The translations under genes and the position numbers were made by a program. Positions 26,871 to 35,891 of a stretch of DNA of 38,368 bases are shown in pieces. Source of the stretch: an uncultured Porphyromonadaceae bacterium (lineage in GTDB: Bacteria > Bacteroidota > Bacteroidia > Bacteroidales > Muribaculaceae). The notes beneath the pieces were generated by a model. It saw nothing but the letters and a program-made list of their open reading frames with translations, was not told the DNA's origin and did not search any database. The first letter of the stretch is position 1, and each line of letters starts with the position of its first letter. The stretch covers positions 1 to 38,368 of the forward strand of contig CAMWQB010000009.1 of assembly GCA_947176295.1 (NCBI GenBank), written 5' to 3'.

Positions 26871-29063
26871 TTACTTGGCAGGCACGAGGATGACGGATGC
26901 ATCCGCGAAGGCGGCAGCGTCGTCGAGGACCTTCATCATTTTTGGCCAATGCGCCAGAGGGACATCTGCGAGCTTGTAGCGGATTACCGAGGTGAGCAGG
27001 AGTTCGCCGTCGTCGGTGATTCGCGGATCGACAACAAACTGAATGGCCGGATCGTTGACGTGGCGCGCGAGGTCGCTGACAGACTTTTCGTCGAAAACGT
27101 AGCCCTCCGGGGCTTTTACGAGCAGGGTATGCGTCTCCTGGGCTATGAAGGGGAGCATCACGTCGAGGACACGCTGGCGCTCGTTCTCCGTTAGGGGCTC
27201 GGGCATGCCGGTGAGCATGCCGACATTGAGACTTATATCGTCGCCGAGGCGCTGCACAAGTCCGTCGAATTCATTGCGGCTACGAATAATCATATCCTTT
27301 GAATCGGGGCGGATGCCTCGGGCGAGCACAGATGCGAAGGTAACGCTGTCGGGGCAGTGGGCATAGAACACGTTGCCCATCGATTTGAGTTCCTTGCGCA
27401 GTTCGGCAGGACGATTTTCCGGGTCGAATTCCTTATTCTTGTATCGTTTGGCTTCGGGAATCCCGAAGTATTCCTCCACCTCGGCCGTCCACTCGGCAGG
27501 TTCGATGATGGAGGAAAACATGGATTTGATGCCACCGGTAAGCTTAATTGAGGAATCAATGACGACCATATCGTTGTCGGTAATCGTAACCGTGTCCTTT
27601 ACAACCATGCTGTTCTCGGAGAACCGCTTGGCAGGGACAACATAGTCGGCAATGATGGTATGATTATCGATTTTCTTCCTGTCGCCGGGGAAAATTGCAG
27701 CTTTCTCGCCTTTGTACTCACCGGGGAGCTCTCCGGGAGCAATAGCCAAGTGGGAAGGCATGAAATAGAGGGCATCGGGTGTCTTGACGACAAAATTCGA
27801 TTCGTTCCATGCAGAAATATCGTGTGTGGGGACGTCGCTTCTGGGATTGATGATGCCTATTCCCAGGTCTTCGTCGGCATATACCTTGAGCTTGCGAAGA
27901 ATATCAACAAAAGCAATTGCGCGATAGAATGAAGAAGAGATAACGTCGTCTTCATTCTTGGCGATACGATTCTGATAATTCATTGCCAACCAAGCTGCAT
28001 CGGCAATCTCAGCTGGAGTTGCCTCGGGATGAGAAGCGAGGAAATAATCCTTCACTGTCTTGACGGCACGGCCGGTGATGGGGCCGTCGTAATCGACGGC
28101 ACTGAGATAATTGCCCAACTCGGATATTATTTTTCCTGAATGGATATTTCCAAACAGGCCTCCGGAACGGGCATGGGAGGCGAGGTAGGTCTTGCCGACA
28201 TTATTCAAGAACTGGATACGCACGAAGGGAAGCTGACGATACTCCTCCAAAAACCGGCTGAAGTTTACGCCGGGGATATTCGACAGCTCAAGATCCGCCG
28301 TGTATCGTCCTTTCTCATTTTTGCCACGGGTGAGATTGGGGACACCGTTGTAGCACTTATATTCGACGGTCATGTCGGGATGAGAGACAATGGACAGCCG
28401 GCGATTCAGCACCGGGTATTTTGCACCGAGCAATATATTATCCGGCGAGAGGTTGAAGCTCTCGGCCACTTCGTCCTGAAAGTTGAAGAATTCCAACACG
28501 TCCCCTACTTCGAGACCGGGGATTGCAATCTTATAATACCGCTCATCCTTCGAGGTCTTTTTGTCGGCGACTTCTATGGCATCGTCGAGATTCACTTCAA
28601 TTACACGGCCATCGGGCTTGTGCACACGAGCCCCGAAAGCGCCGTTCAACTGATACACGAGAAGGCTTCTGTTGATTTTGACTTCTTCCTGTTTGCCAAA
28701 CTCGAAATTGTTGTAGCGGTCGATCGCGCTTTGGTCGAGCAGCTTGATCATCACGTGCTGCAGATGGGTTTTCTTCAACTGATTCTTCATGCCTGAGGCC
28801 GTGAATGAAGTGTTCTTGACAAGATGATCTACGTCGATATCGTCTGACCAAGCTATTATGACGGCAGAATTGCCGGCAGCAATCGAATCGGGGATATAAG
28901 TCGAGGGAAGGAAAACAGGGTTAAATTCATTCCATACTTTATCGGCGATGGTTTTGTAATATTTTTTGTCGATGCCGGCAAAAGCAGAAACAGAGACTGC
29001 CGCACAAAGCAGCAGCACGCATAAAAGCGAGCTAAGGCGGGAAAGCGTCTTCGAATGTTTCAT
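26871..29063 (-). CDS. DUF3857 domain-containing secreted protein, transglutaminase core apparently degenerate
   Basis: Signal peptide; RSLLVYQLNGAFGARVHKPDGRVIEVNLDDAIEV...YKIAIPGLEVGDVLEFFNFQDEVAESFNLSPDNILLGAKYPVLNRRLSI; no GDCK motif seen. Confidence 0.8.
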   Translation of the reverse strand: MKHSKTLSRLSSLLCVLLLCAAVSVSAFAGIDKKYYKTIADKVWNEFNPVFLPSTYIPDSIAAGNSAVIIAWSDDIDVDHLVKNTSFTASGMKNQLKKTHLQHVMIKLLDQSAIDRYNNFEFGKQEEVKINRSLLVYQLNGAFGARVHKPDGRVIEVNLDDAIEVADKKTSKDERYYKIAIPGLEVGDVLEFFNFQDEVAESFNLSPDNILLGAKYPVLNRRLSIVSHPDMTVEYKCYNGVPNLTRGKNEKGRYTADLELSNIPGVNFSRFLEEYRQLPFVRIQFLNNVGKTYLASHARSGGLFGNIHSGKIISELGNYLSAVDYDGPITGRAVKTVKDYFLASHPEATPAEIADAAWLAMNYQNRIAKNEDDVISSSFYRAIAFVDILRKLKVYADEDLGIGIINPRSDVPTHDISAWNESNFVVKTPDALYFMPSHLAIAPGELPGEYKGEKAAIFPGDRKKIDNHTIIADYVVPAKRFSENSMVVKDTVTITDNDMVVIDSSIKLTGGIKSMFSSIIEPAEWTAEVEEYFGIPEAKRYKNKEFDPENRPAELRKELKSMGNVFYAHCPDSVTFASVLARGIRPDSKDMIIRSRNEFDGLVQRLGDDISLNVGMLTGMPEPLTENERQRVLDVMLPFIAQETHTLLVKAPEGYVFDEKSVSDLARHVNDPAIQFVVDPRITDDGELLLTSVIRYKLADVPLAHWPKMMKVLDDAAAFADASVILVPAK

Positions 29064-29101
29064 TGCGTTAGTGTGTTTATATCCCGGAGGAGGGTTAGGA
29101 T

Positions 29102-30931
29102 TTATTCGTTAGTCAGGACTTTCTTTAATACAATCGGCGCGGAAGATATCTTTTCAATCTCCTTGACAGCTTGGTTCCAAAGAGCAACTTCATCGGCTCG
29201 CCCTTCCGAACGTATGCATCGCAGGAGGGCGTCGCATGTCAGACTTGTGCCGTCGTCGGAAAGAGTATACTCCACGAATCCTTCGAACCATGGGGAATGA
29301 ATTTCCTTTGCGGCGGGAATCGTCTCAATGGCCATGTCGTCGGGCAGTTTACAAACAAGCCGGGTCTTGAATGTTGCTTTCATGCCGAGGTCGATATCAC
29401 TGCTGCGGTCGCGGACATCCAAGGAGGGATAATTCACAGCCCTAAATGGCCTCAAGAGGACATAAGTCTTCCCTGCCGACAGTTCACGCACGCCGGATGG
29501 GTCGCACTCGTCGTACTCAACAAGGGAATAAAGAGCATTCTCTCCGGGCGTGGAGATAGCGACATTTTCGGGACGGACACCTTTCCGGCCATAGGAGACA
29601 AGGGCCACGAGGGCGGCTTTGCGCTTGGGGGCACTCAGGCTCTGCAGATAATTCTCCAAGCCCATTCGCATCTCGCCCGTATATTTCGCCGAGTATCGTC
29701 CTTCGAGGCCGGAGGGGGCGACAGCAATTTGGCCGGAGAATTCGATAGTATTTGAATCCGGAGGCAGGTGTGGCAAAGTGTCGATCATGCACTTGTCGCC
29801 ATTCAATATAAGACATTCGCGTCCGGCAATCGAGGAAGGGATAAGTCCGGCGGGAGCATTTGCTATGGTGCCGTCGATATAAATGGTCGTATCCGGAAGT
29901 ATTGCCGCAGCTATCATGTGGTTGCCGGCCGCCAGAGAGGGTCGGAGCGTCCATGAACCGAGAACGTCTCCTTTGGTGCCAATCCAGACGAGACGGCCGT
30001 CAATACCGACGGACCTGAGCATTGTGCGTATAAGGTTGGCAGACCCTTTGCAATCGCCGTATCGCTTTGTGAGGACGGCCTCGGCAGCGTCGGGACGATA
30101 GGCATATTCGCCGTGCTCCACGGCAATATACCGGATATTGTTCCGCACCCAAGATGCAATTGTGTCTATCCGCGCTACATCGTTGTCAAGCCCCGCACAG
30201 AGTTCCCTCGCAAAGGCCGCCACTGATTCGGATCTCTCCTCATCCGAGACTTTGCTATGCAGGAACTCGTATATGGCTTCGGTGTCGGTGAAATAGCCGG
30301 AGACTTCTATTCGCGGGACATATTGCGCAGCGGAGGTTCCGAGCTTCTCACGGACGAACTTTTTCTCCTCATCGAGGGAGACGGTGTACAGTCGGTCGCC
30401 GGAGGGGAGATATTCGCACTTCAGCTCGGTTCTTTCCGGAAAATTGTGAGGATTAAGGGTTATTACGGATGCCAACTCGGCTGGAACTTCTATCCGATAG
30501 GTCGACTTGAGGGTCGGGTACAGCGGGGATGCGAGGATGATATCCGTGAATTGTTCGGGCGCCGTGAAGGTGTGCTCGAACTGAACTTTCGCGGGCTTGC
30601 CTTTCTTGAGACTGAGAGGGAGGACGCACACTCGCGAGCCCGTATAGAAGATGTCGTCATCCTCTCAAGAGCGATATATGGGCGTGGCGCCCGGAGCAGA
30701 GGCCTTATCGATTTTTATGCCGTCGCCATAGAAGGTGATGGCCGCAACGTCGGCATCGGCCCGACGGGCGAGGAAGCGGGATGTTTCGATGGTTTTAACA
30801 CTCGCAAGCCTCCCCTTCGATGCCCGAAGGCGGATGTCCATCGATTTTTCTTCGACGACAACATTATCGTCTATCGCAGCAAAAGCAGCGACGGACCCAA
30901 GAAATAATATCAGCAGCCAACTTATTCTCAT
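29102..30931 (-). pseudogene. DUF3857/transglutaminase-like secreted protein interrupted by a single in-frame TGA
   Basis: ORFs 30665-30931 and 29102-30631 share one frame; joint reading ...ATPIYRS*EDDDIFYTGSRVCVLPLSLKKGKPAKVQFEHTF...; Cys protease-like KRYGDCKGSANL, GNHMIAA, YIDGT. Confidence 0.82.
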
Positions 30932-30941
30932 ATCTTAAATA

Positions 30942-30972
30942 CAAAGATATGACATTATTGTGATGATTGCAA
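30942..30972 (-). promoter_or_regulatory. Promoter of the DUF3857 gene pair
   Basis: Minus strand TTG - N20 - TATCTTTG; the box ends 10 nt before the ATG at 30931. Confidence 0.75.
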
Positions 30973-30985
30973 ATAAAATATTGCA

Positions 30986-31052
30986 AGAGGCTGCGTCAAT
31001 ATATCCGAACTCGGGCACTAATGGCAGAGCGGATTGTTTTGACACAGCCTCT
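30986..31052. repeat. Imperfect terminal inverted repeat AGAGGCTG(C/T)GTCAA, MITE-like or terminator-like
   Basis: 30986-30999 AGAGGCTGCGTCAA and 31039-31052 TTGACACAGCCTCT; 13/14 match. Confidence 0.6.
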
Positions 31053-31080
31053 CGAGACTACGTGTGGAGCGGGAATATGT

Positions 31081-32607
31081 TTACTCCCACTCGATTGTTG
31101 CCGGCGGTTTTGAGGAGATGTCGTAGCAAACGCGGTTTACGCCGCGGACTTTGCGGATGATTTCGTTGCTGACGTTGGCAAGGAATTCGTAGGGGAGGTG
31201 GGCCCAGTCGGCTGTCATTGCATCGGTGGAGGTGACTGCTCGGAGGGCTACGGCGCGCTCGTATGTGCGTTCGTCGCCCATTACGCCTACGCTTTGGACG
31301 GGTAGGAGAATCACTCCTGCCTGCCAGACTTTGTCGTAGAGCCCGCTGTCGCGGAGGCCCTGGATGAAGATGTGGTCGGCTTCCTGAAGGATGCGTACTT
31401 TCTCGGGGGTAATGTCGCCGAGGATACGTACTGCGAGACCGGGGCCTGGGAAGGGGTGGCGGGTGATGAGATGCTCGGGCATGCCGAGGGCGCGGCCGAC
31501 GGCGCGGACTTCGTCCTTGAACAGGAGGCGGAGGGGCTCGCAGAGGCTGAGCTTCATTTTCTCGGGGAGACCGCCGACGTTGTGGTGGCTCTTGATGACG
31601 GTGCCGGTGATGGAGAGGGATTCAATGCAGTCGGGGTAGATGGTGCCCTGGGCGAGCCACTTGACGTCTTCGATCTTGTGTGCTTCTTCGTCGAAGACTT
31701 TTATGAAGTCGGCTCCGATGATCTTGCGTTTGCGCTCGGGTTCGGTTACGCCTTCGAGGTCTTTGAAGAAGCGGGCTGACGCATCGACGCCGATGACGTT
31801 GAGGCCAAGGCACTCGTAGTCGCGCAGGACTGATGCGAATTCGTCCTTGCGGAGCATTCCGTGGTCGACGAATATGCACGTGAGACGCGAGCCGATGGCC
31901 TTGTTGAGGAGGACGGCGGCGACGGAGGAGTCGACACCACCGCTGAGGCCGAGGACAACTTTGTCGTTGCCGAGCTGACGGCGGAGCTCTTCGACGGTGG
32001 AGTCGATGAAGGATTCGGCGCTCCAGGTGCAGTGTGCGCCGCAGATTCCGACGGTGAAGTTGCGGAGGAGTTCCATGCCGCATGTGGAGTGGAATACTTC
32101 GGGATGGAACTGGACGCCCCACATGGGACGGTCGGCGCTGCGGAAGGCTGCGAAGTGTACTTCGGGAGTGGAGGCGAGCACGCGGAAGCCTTCGGGGAGT
32201 GCGGTGATTGTGTCGCCATGGCTCATCCACACCTGCGCTCCGGGCTCTATGCCTTTGAAGAGGGGATCGGCGGAATCGACTTCGGAGAGGTGGGCACGGC
32301 CGTACTCGCGCGAGGGCGCGGGCTCGACGGCGCCTCCGAGGGTGTAGGCCATGAGCTGGGCGCCATAGCAGATGCCGAGCAGGGGATAGGATGCGGCGAG
32401 GCGGGGAAGATCGACGCGGAAGGCCTTTTCGTCGTAGACGCTCAGGGGGCTTCCGGAGAGAATCACGCCTATAATTCCGTCTTCGTTGCCGAAAGGAAAT
32501 TTGTTGTAGGGGAGAATCTCACAATAGATATTGAGTTCGCGCACCCGCCGGGCAATGAGCTGGGTGGTCTGCGACCCAAAATCCAGGATAATGATTTTTT
32601 CCTGCAT
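31081..32607 (-). CDS. guaA: GMP synthase (glutamine-hydrolysing)
   Basis: [58 protein letters not shown]-terminal [10 protein letters not shown]. Confidence 0.97.
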   Translation of the reverse strand: MQEKIIILDFGSQTTQLIARRVRELNIYCEILPYNKFPFGNEDGIIGVILSGSPLSVYDEKAFRVDLPRLAASYPLLGICYGAQLMAYTLGGAVEPAPSREYGRAHLSEVDSADPLFKGIEPGAQVWMSHGDTITALPEGFRVLASTPEVHFAAFRSADRPMWGVQFHPEVFHSTCGMELLRNFTVGICGAHCTWSAESFIDSTVEELRRQLGNDKVVLGLSGGVDSSVAAVLLNKAIGSRLTCIFVDHGMLRKDEFASVLRDYECLGLNVIGVDASARFFKDLEGVTEPERKRKIIGADFIKVFDEEAHKIEDVKWLAQGTIYPDCIESLSITGTVIKSHHNVGGLPEKMKLSLCEPLRLLFKDEVRAVGRALGMPEHLITRHPFPGPGLAVRILGDITPEKVRILQEADHIFIQGLRDSGLYDKVWQAGVILLPVQSVGVMGDERTYERAVALRAVTSTDAMTADWAHLPYEFLANVSNEIIRKVRGVNRVCYDISSKPPATIEWE

Positions 32608-32650
32608 GTTATGTCTAAATGTATAATGGGGAAATTTGCTTTTTGTGCCA

Positions 32651-32658
32651 CAAAGTTA
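32651..32658 (-). promoter_or_regulatory. Bacteroidetes -7 box for guaA
   Basis: TAACTTTG on the minus strand, about 43 nt upstream of the guaA ATG; -33 not clear. Confidence 0.5.
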
Positions 32659-32711
32659 CTAAATATTTCGCTATTTAGGGGGCGGTGTATGGATTTTCGG
32701 GCGATTTTTTG

Positions 32712-32719
32712 TATTTTTG
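32712..32719 (+). promoter_or_regulatory. Bacteroidetes -7 box for the DUF4421 gene
   Basis: TATTTTTG; -33 position reads ATG rather than TTG. Confidence 0.5.
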
Positions 32720-32786
32720 CGCTCTTAAAAAAAGTTTCCAAGGGTATCTGACAGACACTTTAAACACCGAAACGCATCCTACGGAT

Positions 32787-33833
32787 ATGGGCCGCAGCTT
32801 ACGAGCACTGATATTGAGCCTTGTGTTCCTCCTGACGGCAGGGATACAGCAAGCGAGCGCAATCTCGTTTGCGCTTGACTCGATTGCGGCGTGGGGAAAA
32901 TTTCCAAATTTCTGTATAGGTGTCTACAGATGGGGGGATAAATTTTTCAACACTTACGACTCGACCTACGTGCAGGGCACGGGGTATAAGTTCAACGGCA
33001 AGGTTACGGCCGACTCGTGGATGGATGTGTACAATTTCCGGCTGCCCAACAATACGAACATCAACATGCACTCGGATGCGTCGACGTCGATGGGTCTGCA
33101 TCTGACGTATCTTGCAGTGTCGGTGGGCTATGACGTGAACTTCAGCAAGCTCTTCGGGGGGCCGGACCGTTCGCGCCAACGACTGCGCTTCGGCTTCAAC
33201 TGCGCTCTTTTCGCAGCGGAGGCCTACTTGTCGAAAAACGATGTGGGAGCTCACATGACGCGCTTCGGGGGCTACCGTCTGAGCCAACCTTTCCATGGCA
33301 TCAACAACGAAAGCTGGGGCCTGGACGTGTATTATTTCTTCAACAATAAACGCTACTCGGAGGCGGCGGCTTTCAATTACAGCAAACTCCAGCTGCAGAG
33401 CCAGGGGTCGTGGTGCGCGGGGCTGTCGCTCTACTCTCAGAAATTGGACTTCGACTTCAGCGAGCTGCCGAAATTCATGCGCGACGAGCTCCCGACGGAC
33501 TGGGTAGACTATCATTACAGGGTGGACACGGACAATTATGCCATCCGCTTCGGCTATGGCTATAACTGGGTGTTTCATGAGGGGTGGCTTCTTGGGGTGA
33601 GCGAGACGCCTATCGTGGGGCTCCGCAAGGGTTATATCAATGAAGCTGAGCGGAAGTGGTCGATGTCGGTGTATAACCGGTTCAAGGCCTCAATCGTGTG
33701 GAACAGCGGGAGATGGTTTGCGGGAGCAACTCTACGCTTCGATGCGGCGCTGATCTCGAACAAGCAGACCTTCTATGCCGGAGGGGTGCTTTCGGGAGAG
33801 GCGGCAGTGGGCTACCGCTTCAATTTGTGGTGA
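32787..33833 (+). CDS. DUF4421 domain-containing secreted/outer membrane protein
   Basis: Signal peptide; YVQGTGYKFNGKVTADSWMDVYNFRLPNNTNINMHSDASTSMGLHLTYLAVSVGYDVNFSKLFGG. Confidence 0.85.
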   Translation: MGRSLRALILSLVFLLTAGIQQASAISFALDSIAAWGKFPNFCIGVYRWGDKFFNTYDSTYVQGTGYKFNGKVTADSWMDVYNFRLPNNTNINMHSDASTSMGLHLTYLAVSVGYDVNFSKLFGGPDRSRQRLRFGFNCALFAAEAYLSKNDVGAHMTRFGGYRLSQPFHGINNESWGLDVYYFFNNKRYSEAAAFNYSKLQLQSQGSWCAGLSLYSQKLDFDFSELPKFMRDELPTDWVDYHYRVDTDNYAIRFGYGYNWVFHEGWLLGVSETPIVGLRKGYINEAERKWSMSVYNRFKASIVWNSGRWFAGATLRFDAALISNKQTFYAGGVLSGEAAVGYRFNLW

Positions 33834-33839
33834 AAATAT

Positions 33840-33870
33840 TTGGCTGTGTAAGAAAAAAGTCGTAATTTTG
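33840..33870 (+). promoter_or_regulatory. Promoter of rplS
   Basis: TTG (33840-33842) - N20 - TAATTTTG (33863-33870). Confidence 0.75.
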
Positions 33871-33883
33871 CGGCCGAAAAGCG

Positions 33884-33928
33884 TAACCTCTGGCAGGACA
33901 TGCAGCCTGCGAATGTTGCGGAGTGTTA
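33884..33928 (+). other. Possible structured 5' leader of rplS
   Basis: Outer stem TAACCTC (33884-33890) / GAG(T)GTTA (33921-33928), inner stem GCAGG (33893-33897) / CCTGC (33906-33910). Confidence 0.4.
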
Positions 33929-33952
33929 ACAACTAAACTCACAGACAAGACA

Positions 33953-34306
33953 ATGGATCTGATTAAGATTGCCGAAGAAGCATTTGCAACCGGCAAGCAG
34001 CACCCCGATTTCGGCCCCGGCGACACCATTACGGTGGCTTACCGCATCAAAGAGGGTAACAAGGAACGTATCCAGCAGTATCGCGGTGTAGTAATCCGCA
34101 TCAACGGCGAAGGCGCCAAGAAGCGCTTCACAGTCCGCAAAATGAGCGACAACATCGGTGTGGAACGTATCTTCCCGATCGAATCTCCGTTCATCGACTC
34201 CATTACCGTGAACAAGTACGGTAAGGTTCGCCGCGCAAAGCTCTATTATCTTCGCGCTCTCACGGGCAAGAAGGCCCGCATCAAAGAGCGTCGCCTGAAG
34301 AAGTAA
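33953..34306 (+). CDS. rplS: 50S ribosomal protein L19
   Basis: [65 protein letters not shown]. Confidence 0.97.
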   Translation: MDLIKIAEEAFATGKQHPDFGPGDTITVAYRIKEGNKERIQQYRGVVIRINGEGAKKRFTVRKMSDNIGVERIFPIESPFIDSITVNKYGKVRRAKLYYLRALTGKKARIKERRLKK

Positions 34307-34347
34307 AAGCTTCTGAAAGAACACTTTCGCCACACGACGAAATTCCG

Positions 34348-34384
34348 TCCTCCCGTTTCCGTCCGGATTCGGGAGGATTTTTTT
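34348..34384 (+). terminator. Rho-independent terminator after rplS
   Basis: TCCTCCCG (34348-34355) / CGGGAGGA (34370-34377) followed by T7. Confidence 0.88.
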
Positions 34385-34405
34385 AAAAATTTCCGCGCGA
34401 AAGTC

Positions 34406-34436
34406 TTGCATATTTCAAAAATAAGCACTAATTTTG
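34406..34436 (+). promoter_or_regulatory. Promoter of tRNA-Asn
   Basis: TTG (34406-34408) - N20 - TAATTTTG (34429-34436). Confidence 0.75.
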
Positions 34437-34483
34437 CAACGCAAAAGGCGATAAGGCCTGAGCAGACATAAGAAAAAGTACCT

Positions 34484-34557
34484 GCTTCAATAGCTCAGTC
34501 GGTTAGAGCATCTGACTGTTAATCAGAGGGTCGTTGGTTCGAGTCCATCTTGAAGCG
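34484..34557 (+). tRNA. tRNA-Asn (anticodon GTT)
   Basis: GCTTCAA TA GCTC AGTCGGTTA GAGC A TCTGA CTGTTAA TCAGA GGGTC GTTGG TTCGAGT CCATC TTGAAGC G; cloverleaf folds by eye. Confidence 0.93.
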
Positions 34558-34623
34558 CAAAACATGAACGAGTGCTGCAAAGTAGCGGCACTCTTTTTTT
34601 GTGTGAATTCACAAAATTTTCCG

Positions 34624-34631
34624 TATTTTTG
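34624..34631 (+). promoter_or_regulatory. Bacteroidetes -7 box for the acyltransferase gene
   Basis: TATTTTTG; nearest TTG at 34599-34601 with 22 nt spacing. Confidence 0.55.
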
Positions 34632-34676
34632 CAGGACAAAGCTTGTACATTAGACTACGATATAGCAATCCTTGCC

Positions 34677-35801
34677 ATGCAGACAGAAATCTCTCATGAT
34701 GCTAAAGTTCTTGAAGCCAAGAGCACTCCTATCAAAAGTATTACATCGGGGCCTCGCCAAAGCAATATTGAATTGCTTCGCATAGTAGCGATGCTTTTGG
34801 TGCTTGTGGTCCACGCAGATTTCTTAAGCCTGGGGCGTCCGTCGAGCGCTGACTTTGTCGCTGCTCCGGCAGGGTCGTTGAGCAGGATGTTCTTTCAGGC
34901 ATTATCGATTATCTGTGTAAATGTATTTGTTCTGATTTCCGGCTGGTTCACAATCAAACCTTCGCTGAAAGGCTTGTGCAATTTCCTGTTTCAGTGCCTG
35001 TTTATATCGAATGTTATAGCTATTACAGGTTATTTATGCGGCGCATACGACAATGGGATTCCCCGTTTGGTCTTTCAGAATATCTTCCTAAAATACAGCG
35101 GATATTGGTTTATCAAAGCCTATATTATTTTATATATCGTTTCTCCCGTTCTAAATGCGTTTGCCCAAAACGCATCTAAGCAACAAATGCTATATTTCTT
35201 GATATGCTTCTACTTGCTTCAAACTGTGTGGAGTTCCATAGAGTATATTGACGTTCCATATTATTCAAAGGGCTTCTCGCCTCTGTCATTTATCGGATTA
35301 TACCTCCTGGCTCAAACAATTCGCCGTCATTATTCGGGCTTTACGATGAAAACCGCGTGCAGGGTATTTTGCATTTCATTAGGAATCATATTTGCAAGCA
35401 CTTCTATAGTTTTTGGCCTCGGAATATCAAAATATATCCCAATTTATTTCTGGGCGTACTCGAATCCGATTGTAGTTGCAGAATCCTTGGGGCTGCTGAT
35501 GATATTTGTCAGGATAAGGCTAAAGCCCCATAAAATAATCAATTGGATTTCAGCGTCGGCATTCGCCGTGTATCTTTTTCATATCAATCCCGTGATATTT
35601 GATCGTTATCAGGCAGCAGTCCAAACAATTTACCGGAATACAGAATCTGTGGTAACACTTTTGGCTATACTTGGATTTATCTGCTGCGTATTTATGTCCG
35701 GGATCATTTTAGACCAAGCACGCAAGTTCTTGTGGCGCATGATATGCATTGTTGTCAACTTTGATGCAAAACTGCCATTTTTTTTGGGGGGGGGGAGGTA
35801 A
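34677..35801 (+). CDS. Acyltransferase 3 family integral membrane protein (O-acetyltransferase-like)
   Basis: RQSNIELLRIVAMLLVLVVHADF; FKVFQAL..CVNVFVLISGWF-type motif (CVNVFVLISGWFTIKPSLKGL); about 10 TM segments. Confidence 0.87.
   Translation: MQTEISHDAKVLEAKSTPIKSITSGPRQSNIELLRIVAMLLVLVVHADFLSLGRPSSADFVAAPAGSLSRMFFQALSIICVNVFVLISGWFTIKPSLKGLCNFLFQCLFISNVIAITGYLCGAYDNGIPRLVFQNIFLKYSGYWFIKAYIILYIVSPVLNAFAQNASKQQMLYFLICFYLLQTVWSSIEYIDVPYYSKGFSPLSFIGLYLLAQTIRRHYSGFTMKTACRVFCISLGIIFASTSIVFGLGISKYIPIYFWAYSNPIVVAESLGLLMIFVRIRLKPHKIINWISASAFAVYLFHINPVIFDRYQAAVQTIYRNTESVVTLLAILGFICCVFMSGIILDQARKFLWRMICIVVNFDAKLPFFLGGGR
35778..35795 (+). repeat. T8G10 homopolymer tract at the 3' end of the acyltransferase gene
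   Basis: CCATTTTTTTTGGGGGGGGGGAGGTAA read directly. Confidence 0.9.
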
Positions 35802-35891
35802 AGACTTGATTTTTAGCACATTACCTACAACTAACAAAATCTACCGCCTTTCATATGCGATATAACTGAACAAAATAATAAAACTCCCTAT

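Noticed and set aside
30613-30667. Possible SECIS-like hairpin and selenocysteine at the TGA in the DUF3857 gene
   Set aside because: Only a 7 bp repeat with a long gap; the position is not a catalytic Cys and the neighbouring family residue is expected to be Arg; no known selenoprotein in this family. Kept only as a check in the nonsense-codon finding
31861-32751. 296 aa plus-strand ORF antisense to guaA
   Set aside because: Glu/Gly/Ala-rich shadow ORF; guaA on the minus strand is unambiguous
34572-34676. Upstream-extended start of the acyltransferase ORF (MLQSSGTLFLCEF...)
   Set aside because: The extension covers the promoter box TATTTTTG and the tRNA-proximal spacer; MQTEISHD at 34677 is the more plausible start
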